Shown here: positions 36,082 to 45,814 of the stretch, piece by piece
Layout: every line of letters begins with the position of its first letter
Numbering within the stretch: the stretch's first letter is position 1
NCBI GenBank assembly: GCA_963663135.2
Contig: CAXXRM010000005.1
Coordinates: forward strand, 2,211,319-2,275,318
Direction: 5' to 3'
Source: Io17-Chloro-G2 sp963663135
GTDB taxonomy: Bacteria > Chloroflexota > Dehalococcoidia > Lucifugimonadales > UBA3495
Length of the DNA stretch: 64,000 nucleotides
Notes under the pieces: model-generated
Database searches by the model: none
What the model was told of the DNA's origin: nothing
What the model saw: only the letters and a program-made list of their open reading frames with translations
Position numbers and translations under genes: made by a program

Positions 36082-36996
36082 GTGACTATCTCAAAATGGT
36101 ATTGGTCTGAGAAGGAGAATCCATAGGCGGTTGGGTTAAGATAGGGGAAACCTGTGTGGTGGTAGATGATGGGAAAGAGCGAGTCCCTGCCAACGATCTG
36201 GGAAATACCGGATGATCTGTGGCAGCGAATTGAACCGGTGATTTTGGAGTTGGACCCACCCAAGGGGAAGGGGCGCAAACGGGTGGACCAGCGGAAGATG
36301 CTGGAAGGCGTCATATTCCGCATGCGCAGTTCCTGCCAATGGAACCGCTTGCCCAAGGAGTTGGGGGATGACAGCACCATCCACCGGACCTTCCAGCGAT
36401 GGGTAGAGGGTGGGGTGCTGGAGCGTATCTGGGCCGTCCTGATAGAAGAATGCCAGGAGTTGGACGGCGTAAACTGGGAATGGCAGTCAGCCGACTGCTC
36501 GATGGGAAAAGCGCGTTTTGGGGGGGCGCTATTGGACGCAATCCCACGGACCGGGGCAAGGCTGGGAGCAAGAAAAGCATCCTGGTCGACGGGGCTGGCG
36601 GACCACTGAGCGTGGTGGTGGCCGGAGCTAATGTCCACGATACGAAACTCCTTAGGCCGACGCTGGAGAGCATAGTGGTGGAGCGGCCGGAAGGCGTCCA
36701 GAACCTGTGCCTAGACAAGGGGTATGACAATCCCACCGGCCACGGGACCGTCGCCGACGCCGGATACCAGCCGCAGATTCGGCGTATTGGCGAGGAGAAA
36801 TTGGACCAATCAGGCGAGAAGACCCACCCGGCCCGGCGGTGGGTGGTGGAACGCACCCTGGGCTGGCTGTCCAAGTGCCGGGCGATACTGGTGCGCTACG
36901 ACAAGAAGCCATCCAATTACCTTGGTCTGCTCCAACTGGCATGTGCCCTTATCTGGTACCGCCGTCAATGGAGCCTCGCTATTTTGAGATAGTTAC
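36082..36996 (+). mobile_element. IS5-family element (IS427-like) with TAA target duplication
   Basis: Imperfect inverted ends GTGACTATCTCAAAATGG (36082) and, on the other strand, GTAACTATCTCAAAATAGC (36996) bound 915 bp. TAA flanks both sides (36079-36081 and 36997-36999), the 3-bp target duplication expected for this group. The element carries one transposase made by joining two frames. It looks complete and possibly active. Confidence 0.85.
36166..36992 (+). CDS. IS5-family DDE transposase made by -1 frameshift
   Basis: Frame 1 runs from 36166 through VDQRKMLEGVIFRMRSSCQW to ADCSMGKARFGG; frame 2 (open 36399-36992) continues AIGRNPTDRGKAGSKKSILV to the end. The join falls on a TTTTGGGGGGG run near 36516-36526, a likely slippery site, and needs a -1 shift. 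Catalytic residues are visible: Asp in SADCSMG, Asp in LCLDKGYDN and Glu in RRWVVERTLGWL. Without the shift, frame 1 ends at 36609 as a 147-residue protein lacking the later catalytic residues. Confidence 0.85.
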
Positions 36997-37401
36997 TAAA
37001 ACATAGGGCCAAGGCCTTCGATGAAATGTCCGACGTGGTAATCGGCGACTTGTTGCCCGCCAACCCTGAGAAAGGCCCGAGCAGACCCATCACAATCCGG
37101 CGAGGGGCAATGATCAGCGGTCGCCAACGTCAGGCTGAGCGCTCCCAGGCCGGTGGGGAGCCCAAGTCTGGGTTCGTGGATGACCGCGCCGGCGCACCAC
37201 GGTTTGGCAACCCCCAGGGAACCCAGACCTGCAGGGCCATGGCCGTCCACCGCCGTGCCTTCGGTCCGCTTTCCAGGGCAAACCGCCCCAACTACACCGC
37301 GGCGGCCATTGCACCTGTTATCAGGCAACACATAAAGAGCCGGTCTGGGCGATTTCAGCTTGCTGAGGTCTCTGCTATCGAGGTACCCTTGTATCAGTGG
37401 A

Positions 37402-37435
37402 CCCGGATTAACTGCGCAATATTGCGCAATTTCCG
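37402..37435. repeat. 34-bp repeat with 16-bp perfect palindrome, copy 2
   Basis: TGCGCAATATTGCGCA (37413-37428) is a perfect palindrome inside a 34-bp sequence that repeats 35958-35992. It lies about 80 bases upstream of the ParB-methyltransferase start, a plausible operator site. The two copies flank a 1.4-kb segment that contains the IS5-type element. Confidence 0.6.
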
Positions 37436-37516
37436 TTGGGGGAGGAAGCCGGAACGGCACTCCCATTCCCCCGGGCCGGTCCGCCTCCGGTTCTTGAGAT
37501 TCCGGTCGGCAAAGAG

Positions 37517-38917
37517 GTGAATTCCAACGTGGATGAGCATCAGGAATACCCGATCAGCTACCTGGCGTACCTTTTCCCCGCTTTGACCGAGTCTCAATTC
37601 GAGGGCTTGGTAACCAGCATTCGGGAACGCGGCTTGCTGGAGGAAATCACCGTCTGGAGGGGAGAGATCATCGACGGCCGCCACCGTTACGAGGCCTGCA
37701 TCAAGGCCGTCGTGGAGCCACGATTCAAGTTCCTGGATGATGACGTTGACCCGGTCCAATATGTGCTGGACAAGAACGCTGAGCGCCGGGATTTGGACCC
37801 CAGCCAACGGGCCATTGTGGCCTATAAGCTTTCCAGCATGTCCAAGCCGGGACGCCCCGCAAATTCACAAGATGACGAGCCCCAGACCACCCAGGGGGGG
37901 GCTGCTCTTCGTCTCCGGGTCAGCAGAAGGTCGGTCACCGCCGTCGGACGGGTGCTGGCGGAGGACAGCGGGGCAATCCCGACATTACGCCATGCGGTCG
38001 AATCGGGAAGGGTCAAGATAAGCGACGCCGCCAAGGCGGTCGACCAACCGGCAGAGGTCCAGGAGCAGGCACTGGACCGGGTGCTCAGAGGCGAGTCCAA
38101 AAATATCTTCAGCGCGGTCCAAAAGATCCAAAGCGAGGTGATGGAAGCGGCTGAGGCGGAGGCGCTCGAGTCAAACCTGGCCAAGGCTATTGATGAAACC
38201 ATCACCCTGTACCTGTCCTCGGTATCGGACCTATCCGGATTGGTGGCCCCGGCCAGCGTGGATGCCATTATCACCAATCCTCCGTACGGTTCCGAGTCCT
38301 TATCGGTGTTCTCCGACCTGGCCGCTTTCGCGGCCCATGCGCTGAAGCCCGACGGCGTGATGGTGGTGATGAACGACGGCATGCTGTTGCCACAGGTGCT
38401 CGAGGGCCTGAATCACTCGGACCTGAAATGGATCTCGGAGTTTGACTTGCAGCACCAGGGGGTATCGATCGGTGGGAGCCCACCGCACTGGATCACTCTC
38501 CGTCGCAGGTCGCTCCTCATCTACGGTAAGGCGAGGTTCAAGCTAGATCGAGGAGACAACGTAATAGCGCTGCCGACCCCCGATCAACTGCCTGAAGGAC
38601 ACCTTCAGCGGAACCTATCAGACGAGGCCATGGCGCTGATTTTCGAGCGCTTTGCCCGCCCCGGGCAGGTGGTCTGCGACCCCATTCCCTTGGACAGGGC
38701 CAGCACTGCGCTGGCCGCCAGGAAGCACGGGTGCTATTTCATTGGCGCGGACAAGAATGACGTCAACCTTGGGCGCATCAGGAGATCGCTCACGCGGGAT
38801 CACGGTGATGGTGGGTTTGAATCGAACTCCCAGGCAGTGTCCCCTGATAGCCCGATTTCGGCGGCTTTCCCCACCGAAGACGGGCTGGACGACGCCCAGA
38901 CCAACCCCGCCTCGTGA
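37517..38917 (+). CDS. ParB-like nuclease domain fused to a DNA methyltransferase
   Basis: The start chosen is GTG 37517; the frame opens at 37436. Residues about 10-110 are ParB/sulfiredoxin-like: SQFEGLVTSIRERGLLEEIT, EIIDGRHRYEACIKA and the KNAERRDLDPSQRAIVAYKL segment. Residues about 225-440 form an adenine/cytosine-N4 methyltransferase: VDAIITNPPYGSES (motif IV) and a late QVVCDPIPLDRASTALAARK then GCYFIGAD (motif I-like, with DPIPLDR in place of the usual DPFxGSG). Such fusions are typical of phages and integrative elements, where they protect element DNA. No restriction partner is adjacent. The odd motif I may lower activity. Confidence 0.8.
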   Translation: MNSNVDEHQEYPISYLAYLFPALTESQFEGLVTSIRERGLLEEITVWRGEIIDGRHRYEACIKAVVEPRFKFLDDDVDPVQYVLDKNAERRDLDPSQRAIVAYKLSSMSKPGRPANSQDDEPQTTQGGAALRLRVSRRSVTAVGRVLAEDSGAIPTLRHAVESGRVKISDAAKAVDQPAEVQEQALDRVLRGESKNIFSAVQKIQSEVMEAAEAEALESNLAKAIDETITLYLSSVSDLSGLVAPASVDAIITNPPYGSESLSVFSDLAAFAAHALKPDGVMVVMNDGMLLPQVLEGLNHSDLKWISEFDLQHQGVSIGGSPPHWITLRRRSLLIYGKARFKLDRGDNVIALPTPDQLPEGHLQRNLSDEAMALIFERFARPGQVVCDPIPLDRASTALAARKHGCYFIGADKNDVNLGRIRRSLTRDHGDGGFESNSQAVSPDSPISAAFPTEDGLDDAQTNPAS

Positions 38918-40421
38918 ACCGGCCTTGGCGACCATGAGGCTTAGCCGCAGCCCGGCATCCTCATAGCCGATACCGTCCTCGCCGCTCACGGATTGTTCCA
39001 CCGATGGCCGGTGTTCCATCCTGCGTTTCACCACCTCAACACCGTCTGCAGCCACAGCTTTCCGCCAGCCCAGCACCCGGACTGTTCCTCGGGCTGGTTT
39101 GCTGCCCCATCTCTCCACGTCCCTGTTTATCTCAATCACCCGGCATGAACCCGGGAGAACCGGCCCGAAGGCCAAATTGTTGAACCGCAGCAATCAACCC
39201 CGGCGGGGGACCGGCGGAAACCGGGCAATACCCCGGAATGCACCGGCGACGAGCCAAGGCCCCGGTGATGGGGATGGTGCCGGCCCAAAAGAAATGCGCC
39301 GGGGCCGCGAAGGCGCCTAGGTCGGTATTTCGTGCCCCAAGAGGCCTCTCAGTAGCCATGATGCTCGTGCCTGTCTGACTCCCAGGGCCGATGGACATGC
39401 TCCGGCTTGTCATCGTGATGGTCGTGGATGTCCCGCTCATGGGTTTCGTGTGCCTGGTCCTCTGCCCGGTGCTCATGCTAATCGCATTCGTGGCGGTCAT
39501 GTTGTTGAGCCATGGCTATCCATCCTCAAGAGTTCCATCCTGACCAGAAACAGCAACCACATTTGCACAACGGCCACGTGCCTGTTAGCGAAGGGTCCCG
39601 GTTTATCCGGCCCGTTCGTCCGCATTGGATTCCGCCAACTCGTCCGGGCAAAAACCGGCACAGGTCATCCGGTCATATAACGCCACTGCAGACTCCGGGT
39701 ATGAGAGCGGCTCAATTTCCTCCCTGTCCTCGTGGGCCAGGAAGCCCGGGCTTCCAGCAGGTAATCCTGCAGCCGGCGACCTTGAGGCTTGGGCGCAACC
39801 TGGGCCAGATGGTCTTGGACCTTGGCAACCCAGGCCAAGAAGCGTTCAACCAAGAGAACGGGACCCGCTCCGACTAAGTCGATGAATGGGGTTCTCCCAA
39901 AACCCTGTACGCAAGCACGTTCACGCCCTGGCCCCGCCAAGGAACCGACCGGGAGGAGGACTCCCACAACCTTAGACGTAAATTTTCCCCGATTGACATT
40001 TTTACTGAGCAACTGAACCGGCATCGCCTTTGGACATTAACAACGCTGACAAGGCCAGTCCTCCGCCACTCTCTGCCGGCCAGTCTCCTGAGTAGTGGTC
40101 GTCCATAGACCCATGCACGACCGGTGCTTGCCAGCAAGCAAATGCGGGTGGTTCCGCCCGCCCGTTCCCATTTCCGGGACCTCGGATTCCCGTTGGCCGC
40201 AAACCTGACCCCCGGACAAGCCGAGGTGTCTTGTGCTCCGGACCATTTTAAACTTTGGCGCCGGTCGTCCAAGACCGTGTCGGCCACCACTTCTCAAAAG
40301 CCATGGCCCCTGTTTCGCCAACAGCGTTGCTGATTTCTGACTCGGGACCAGTTGTCCACAGACCCCCTCTCCGGCTCGGTGACTGGTGGCCGCCCTCAGC
40401 CATGACCTCCGTGGGAGGTAA
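38918..40421. other. 1.5 kb without an intact gene
   Basis: Apart from the interrupted His-rich frame at 39349-39513, no gene is supported. The sequence between 39540 and 40420 has open frames in several phases but no motif and no good ribosome-binding site. Confidence 0.45.
39349..39513 (-). pseudogene. short His-rich (metal-binding?) ORF with in-frame amber codon
   Basis: From ATG 39513, with GAGGAT about 9 bases upstream, the frame reads MAQQHDRHECD, then TAG (39478-39480), then HEHRAEDQAHETHERDIHD and onward to EHHGY before TGA. The 54 codons include 14 His and many Glu/Asp, as in small metal-storage or nickel/zinc-handling peptides. The composition is the same on both sides of the amber codon, which indicates one original gene. 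Family unknown. Confidence 0.5.
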
Positions 40422-40791
40422 TCCGGTCACTTTCGGGCCGGCGCCAACCGGCCGGCTAACGTCTCAAAGGCGGTCTCCAAGGCGGAAACCAAGTGTCCGG
40501 TATCCATAGGGGATTTCCCTGTGGATTATACCCATTTGCTTAATAGCCCCCCTACATCAGCTCCGGCAGGAATTGCAGAACCCTTTCCCACTGAACTGTC
40601 CGGCGGTTGAAGCTAATTGGTGGGTATTTCAATGGAGCTAGGTTGCAGAACGACCGTATGGAGCACCCCATCAAAGTGTCCGGGCCTTTCGGGCAGCCTG
40701 AACGGCTTGATCCACAATATCGGCCCAGTCATCAAACTTTTCGCAGGCGGCGTCCTTGCTTTTTTTCGAGGAGTCTTTCAAGAGGTTCCTG
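40422..40791. repeat. repeat copy B (about 370 bp; pair with 24862-25231)
   Basis: Same-orientation partner of copy A. Its right part is the 3' end of the winged-helix gene (minus strand) and the rest is the region downstream of that gene. Copy A retains this arrangement without the gene body. Confidence 0.65.
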
Positions 40792-43047
40792 AACGCCCGC
40801 CGAGGATCGGTCTGGGCCTGGGGCAATGTCAACTGCCTCAGGAACTTTCGTGAACGTACCGCCTGAAGATGCTTGTCCTCCATCGTGATGCAACGTTGCA
40901 GCGTATCCGCCATTTCTTGCTTTGTTGCCCGGTAGTGCCGGTTGATACCATAGGTGATTATGGTTCTCATACGCAAGAGGCACAAGCGCTCCGCGTCGCT
41001 GAGAGCCCCGCTCTTCAGGCTGACTTGCAGCATCCTCGTCGACACTGGCTACCAAGCTGTTAATCCGTACCAGCAATTCCGATCGCCGGCGAGCCTCGTC
41101 CTCGGCAGCGGCCGCTTTTGTAACCGGCGCTGGGGGAGGTGTTGGTGGCGTCGGAGCGGAAACCGGCTTGTTCGCCGAAGGTCCTTCCCTGGCATCATTC
41201 AGCGCACGGTTCGCCTCTGCCTGAAGTTCGGGACCGATGTCCGGCGTTTCTTCATTGACTCCATCCATCAAGTAATCAGAGCAGATGGACTCCTCTCTGA
41301 TCAATTTTGCCCAGACCTCTGGTGAGGGTTTTTGGTAGTCCAGCGACCGTCCCGTCTGCTGGCATAGGTGACCCCAGTGCACCCTGGCAATATCGCTCAA
41401 CCCCACCGGGCGGCCCTTCCGTCGCCAGACACTTTCCGGCCCCTCCCATACGCCGGAAAGGAATTCCTGCAAGGTGGTGGTCAGCACTGGCAAATTCCCC
41501 GCCAGGTCATCGAAGCGCTTCGCAGGCAACGCCTCACCGGTAATTACCAAAATGGGGAATGTCAGGTTGAGCCGCATCGGGGCCAGGCGATATGAGCGCA
41601 GCTTTCCCGCATATATCCGCCTGTCCGTCTCCGCTGAAAACTCCACCTCGACGGCTACCCAAGTGCCTTCGTCTCGGTCGGGTGCCGGCAGCTGAACCCA
41701 GAGGTCGGGAACCAACTGGCCATCTTGCCAGGACACCACCCATCGCCAGCCGGCCACTGCCGGGAACCCAGCCCCCCGGAACGCTGCCGCCGCCTCGGCC
41801 ACCGCCGAGTCATGGCGCCGCTCCCTTATCGCATCCTCACCTTCCGGGTCCTTATACGTGACCTCCACCAGTCGGCCGACAGTCACCCTATCGCGAGCAG
41901 CCAACAACTTGAGGCCCCGCTGGGTGACGTAGAGGTTTTCCCCAACACCTGTAACCAGTCCCCGGTCTTCCAGGTGCGCTAACACGGTGCTGGTTCCGCC
42001 GCGGGACATGCGCAAGGCCTTCACAAGGTTCGCTCTCGTGGCAGCCCTGAATTCGGATAAAAAGGCGAGAACCCGGTACTCCCGCATACCCCCCAAATTC
42101 GCCAGGTCATGACCCTCTCCGATGGCGGCAGCCTCAGGGCGACCGATAGACTTGGGCTGCGGAGGATTATCCCCCAGAGTCCACTCGCTGTGGCTGGCCT
42201 CTGCAGACCAGACCAAGGTGCCGGCTGTGTCCGCGGCCCCCACCTGCACGTCGTCACCGTAGGCGGTCCTCGCTCGAAACGCCGAAAATTGGTCCACGGC
42301 AATGGCGACGACGGGAGGCTCAATGTCCCACCAGATAGATTCTTCAAGACTCCGTAGAGAACGGATGTACTCGGATCCAAGCCGGAGGCTGCGGGACCGG
42401 TAGTCCTCCTGGAGCAGCAGGCCTGTCCAGAAGAAGGGTACTGAGTAATATCGAGGAGGCTCGCCATAGCGCTCAAAACGCCAGGTGGCTACGGCGTGCA
42501 GACGACCCCGGGGTAGCCACAAGACCTCCGTCAGGGTGGGCTCGCCCATCCACACATAACTGCTGCAGGACGGGTCCGCATACATGGACTGCCACTGGAA
42601 TGGCGCGGCGAGCCCGCCGGTCCAGAAGTTAGGGAGGATCTCGTAGAGGAATTCGATCATGGGAAGCCATAGCAGCATCCGTGTGACCCCGTCCTCTACC
42701 ATCTGAAAGGTCAGGGGCAGCGCTTTTCGAAGCAGGCCCTTGTACTCGAATTCCTTCGTCACGTGCATCACGCCCTGCAGAGTCAGCACATACCGCCGTT
42801 GAATCCGGCGGGTCACGCCCAGCTCGCGGCCGGCAATTGACCCGCTCGTCTCTAGCTTGCGACACACCTTGTGGATATCGGGATCGGACGAATCGAGCCT
42901 TCTGGCGAGATTCGACGCGGAGGCCCAGGGCTGATGCGCCAGCGCCACCTCTATTCGCTCCTCCAGGGGGAAATCTGCCAGCGCTGCATCCTCTGGCCGT
43001 CCCCCTCCAGGGCGACGGAACGTCGGAAACTTGTTTGTGTGTTGCAT
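40732..43047 (-). CDS. winged-helix protein with nuclease-like domain (replication-relaxation-like?), shifted C-terminus
   Basis: The start is ATG 43047 (MQHTNKFPTF) with a perfect AGGAGGTGA Shine-Dalgarno at 43053-43061. Two winged-helix regions are visible (ASASNLARRLDSSDPDIHKV near 40-60; ATRANLVKALRMSRGGTSTV near 335-355) and later LVPDLWVQLP with WVAVEVEFSAETDRRIYAGK, a core like that of replication-relaxation/PDDEXK proteins. In this frame the last 100 residues look unlike real protein. A second minus-strand frame (40671-41045) gives a coherent tail (LRMRTIITYGINRHYRATKQ, then FDDWADIVDQAVQAARKART), and repeat copy A preserves the same tail. A frameshift near 41030-41060 is therefore likely, and the true stop would be at 40671. 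Function inferred only loosely. Confidence 0.68.
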   Translation of the reverse strand: MQHTNKFPTFRRPGGGRPEDAALADFPLEERIEVALAHQPWASASNLARRLDSSDPDIHKVCRKLETSGSIAGRELGVTRRIQRRYVLTLQGVMHVTKEFEYKGLLRKALPLTFQMVEDGVTRMLLWLPMIEFLYEILPNFWTGGLAAPFQWQSMYADPSCSSYVWMGEPTLTEVLWLPRGRLHAVATWRFERYGEPPRYYSVPFFWTGLLLQEDYRSRSLRLGSEYIRSLRSLEESIWWDIEPPVVAIAVDQFSAFRARTAYGDDVQVGAADTAGTLVWSAEASHSEWTLGDNPPQPKSIGRPEAAAIGEGHDLANLGGMREYRVLAFLSEFRAATRANLVKALRMSRGGTSTVLAHLEDRGLVTGVGENLYVTQRGLKLLAARDRVTVGRLVEVTYKDPEGEDAIRERRHDSAVAEAAAAFRGAGFPAVAGWRWVVSWQDGQLVPDLWVQLPAPDRDEGTWVAVEVEFSAETDRRIYAGKLRSYRLAPMRLNLTFPILVITGEALPAKRFDDLAGNLPVLTTTLQEFLSGVWEGPESVWRRKGRPVGLSDIARVHWGHLCQQTGRSLDYQKPSPEVWAKLIREESICSDYLMDGVNEETPDIGPELQAEANRALNDAREGPSANKPVSAPTPPTPPPAPVTKAAAAEDEARRRSELLVRINSLVASVDEDAASQPEERGSQRRGALVPLAYENHNHLWYQPALPGNKARNGGYAATLHHDGGQASSGGTFTKVPEAVDIAPGPDRSSAGVQEPLERLLEKKQGRRLRKV

Positions 43048-43415
43048 AGTTGTCACCTCCTGTCCATTCACTACATCAAGGGAGGCGGACCCGCTCATGT
43101 CGAGCAATCAAAAATGGCGTTTAGTGAGGGTCCGGTCACCCCTTCATACGGTTCCAACACCGGTTTCTTCGAACACCTTCAATCCCCATGACCCTCTCCC
43201 GGACATCTTGGTCTCCGCTTCCGGTTTCGAGGGATGTATTCGTTCAATCGATATTTCGACGAAACTCCGGCCAACGCTTTGCGGAATCGGCCGGCGGGCG
43301 AGCATGCAGACGAACTGGTAGAAACGGCTCCACCTGCAGGGCGGGGGCACCATTGGCGAATCCAGTTCCCGCGCCGGTGTCAATACCAAGTTAGAAATGC
43401 GCCATTTATACCAAG

Positions 43416-44227
43416 TTAAAATTGAGCCACCTGGCCGTTGGAGATACCCTCCTCTGGGGTAGCGTTCAGTTGTTGCGACGGGAATAATCCGGCCTGCCGT
43501 TTCTCCCGGAGCCGGTAGCTTTCGCCCCGGATGTTGAGCACGTGGCTGTGATGGAGCAGCCGGTCCAGCACCGCTGAGGCGATGACACTGTCGCCCAGGA
43601 GCTCTCCCCACTCGCCGGAGCCCTTGTTGGATGTGAGGATGATCGAGCCCCGTTCGTAGCGGGCTGAGACCAGGGTGAAGAAGGTGGTGGCCGACTCCCG
43701 GTCGTAGGGCCAGAAGCCGAACTCGTCCACCACCAGGACTTTGGGCGCCAGGTAGACCCGCATCCTCCGGTCCAGGTTGTGCTCAATGCGGGCCTTCCGG
43801 AGGTCTTCCATCAGGTCGTAGGCTCGGACGAAGTATGCCCCTTGACCGTTCTCAATGGCCTTGAGGGCCAGGGCGATGGCCAGGTGGGTCTTGCCCACGC
43901 CGGGCGGCCCCAGGAGCAGGACGTTGCTGGCCTCGGCGACGAAGGACAGGTTGGCCAGTTCCTTGAGCAGGCGCTCGTCGATGGAGGGCTGGAAGCCGAA
44001 GTCGAATTGCTCCAAGGTGCGCTGGAAAGGCAGGTGAGCCAGGCCTTTTTGGTCTTCAGGTACCGCTCTCTGCGGGCGGAGACTTCGGCGCCCAGGAGTT
44101 GGGCCAGCATCTCGGGATAGGGCAGTTGCTTGCTGGCGGCGGCGTCCAGGGTGTGGTCCAGGACTTCCATGGCCTGCTTGAGGCCCAGGGATTCCAGGTG
44201 CTGGCGGGCCTGTTCCAAGGCGATCAT
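43416..44227 (-). pseudogene. istB: istB with frameshift (IS21 copy 2)
   Basis: The start ATG 44227 overlaps the istA stop (ATGA). Frame 1 gives MIALEQARQHLESLGLKQAM to SARRERYLKTKKA; near 44043 an extra base shifts it, and the rest (LEQFDFGFQPSIDERLLKEL, LLLGPPGVGKTHLAIALALK, VLVVDEFGFWPYD) continues to 43416. Compare intact istB at 7444-8250, which reads RYLVTKTKMAHLPFQRT here. Confidence 0.85.
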
Positions 44228-45093
44228 CTGGCGCCTCCCACGGCGGCCAGTTCGTATACCTCCAGGGAGCGGCGTTCCACCTCCCCCACCGGGACCTGCA
44301 CCCTGGCGTTGGCCACCGCGTCGCACCACTCCAACCCCTGGCGGTTCAGATCGGCGTCGTCGGTGAAGCGCAAGCTGGGCCACATGTTGCGCCGGACATA
44401 CTTCACTCCACTCTCGACCTTTCCCTTGGTCTGGGCCCGGTAGGGCCGGCACAGCCGGATGTCAAAGTCCACCCGCCGGGCGAAGTCCAGCATTCGGAGG
44501 TTCCACTCCGCCTGGCCGTCCTGGTCCTTGCCCAGGGTGACCACCTTGGCGTTGTCGTAGAGGCAGCGCCGCGGCACGCCGCCCAGGTACTCGAAGGCGT
44601 TGACGTGGCACTGGATGAAGGCCGCGGTGTCCGCCTTGCGCACCAGTTCCACGTAGCAGGCCCGGGACCAGCCCATGGTCATCACGAAGACCCAGACCCG
44701 GTGCTTCTTCCCGTCGGCGCCCACGTACCCCAAGCTGCCCCAGTCCACCTGGGCCTGCTCTCCCGAAGCCGTCTCAAAGCGCATGGTGGCCTCGGGCTGA
44801 CTACCCCTGCGGCGGGGCTTCACGTATTCCACCACGGTGTTGTAGCTACCGACGTAGCGCAGGGCCCGCAGCTCCCGCAGCAACACCACACAGTTCTCCA
44901 GCCCTTCCTTCATCCGGCGGTCAATGTGCTCGGCGTAGGGGTCCAGCTTCGAGCCCCGGAGCGGTCTCGGCTTGGTCCGCATCGACTCCGGCGACTTCAG
45001 GTACTTCAGCACTGTGTTGCGGGCCAGGCCCAGTTCCTGAGCGATCGCCCGGGCTGAATGGCCCTGACCGTGCATCTCGTATATCTCTTTCAA
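44224..45093 (-). pseudogene. istA: istA with internal in-frame deletion (IS21 copy 2)
   Basis: The start is TTG 45093, after AGAGGTGGAG. The helix-turn-helix is intact (AIAQELGLARNTVLKYLK) and the DDE residues are present (VDWGSLGYV, RCLYDNAKV, KGKVESGVKY). After DAVANAR the frame jumps to VQVPVGEVERRSLEVYEL, omitting about 115 residues present in copy 1 (GTTCRIPWEMLDEE to PRREAVA). The joint carries GTGCA, which occurs at both ends of the missing segment in copy 1, as expected for a microhomology deletion. The product lacks the C-terminal domain core and is probably inactive. Confidence 0.85.
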
Positions 45094-45381
45094 CTCTCCA
45101 CCTCTCAGCAAATCTTGCAAGCACCTCCACGATTTCTCCGTGGATGATGCTTCCGTTATCGAGGTGGCTCAATTCCAACTTGTAGATTTTGGCTCATTTT
45201 AAAGTTGGAGATGACACAGGATGCTCAACGGCATCACCCGCTGCATCTGGTCGTTGTGCTAGAATGTCTATCTAAAATGAGTCGTGTTTATGCTCCGGAT
45301 GGCGAACCGACAGTAAGCTCGGGTTGATAGAGACGGAACGGGGCGATTCCCACGTGCTCTAAGGTGCCAACTCCTTTCGGC

Positions 45382-45633
45382 TCACGCTTCGCCCCGTTCC
45401 GTCTCCACCAACGCGGCCAGAGTCCTCTCTCTGGGCCTGCCGCCCCGGCGGCCCCTGGCTGACATCGAAAGTTCTCCTGGAGCCAGGCTCCGCAGATAGG
45501 ACGCATGGCCACCACGCTTGGCCCGGCTATTCGCCGATGATGAGGGAATCCGTCCCGTGCCGTGGCAGGTGCTACACAGGGTGTCCAACTCAGGGCCAAC
45601 GTGGTCCTTTGGCTTGCGATTTAACTGTCTCAC
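45382..45633 (-). CDS. small hypothetical protein with a CxxC motif
   Basis: The 83-residue frame contains LCSTCHGTGRIP and a basic tail with SMSARGRRGGRPRERTLAAL. It starts at GTG 45633 without a clear Shine-Dalgarno. The motif composition looks real, but I do not recognise a family; the divergent XRE gene begins 180 bases away. Confidence 0.42.
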   Translation of the reverse strand: MRQLNRKPKDHVGPELDTLCSTCHGTGRIPSSSANSRAKRGGHASYLRSLAPGELSMSARGRRGGRPRERTLAALVETERGEA

Positions 45634-45814
45634 GATTAGACTCCAACTAGGCTTAAGGCTTCCTTAGATTGAAAAGTGACAAAATCGAGCGGTATGAAGT
45701 CGGGCGGCGCTATCTGAACGAATAACCTTGCTTGCACATTAAATGGCACCATTGTTGGAAACAGTCCAGATAGGTTGAATAAATGTTATGTACGATGATA
45801 CATGAGTATATGTT

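Larger units (their letters stand above)
43378..45216 (-). mobile_element. IS21-family element, copy 2 (damaged)
   Basis: Ends: TGTCATCTCCAACTTTAAAA read inward from 45216 on the minus strand, and TGTCAATACCAAGTTAGAAA from 43378 on the plus strand; inner copies AAGTTGGAATTGAGCC and AAGTTAAAATTGAGCC sit next to them. istA and istB overlap by 4 bases as in copy 1, but istA has an internal deletion and istB a frameshift. It is shorter than copy 1 by about 470 bp. No target duplication was found. Confidence 0.8.
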
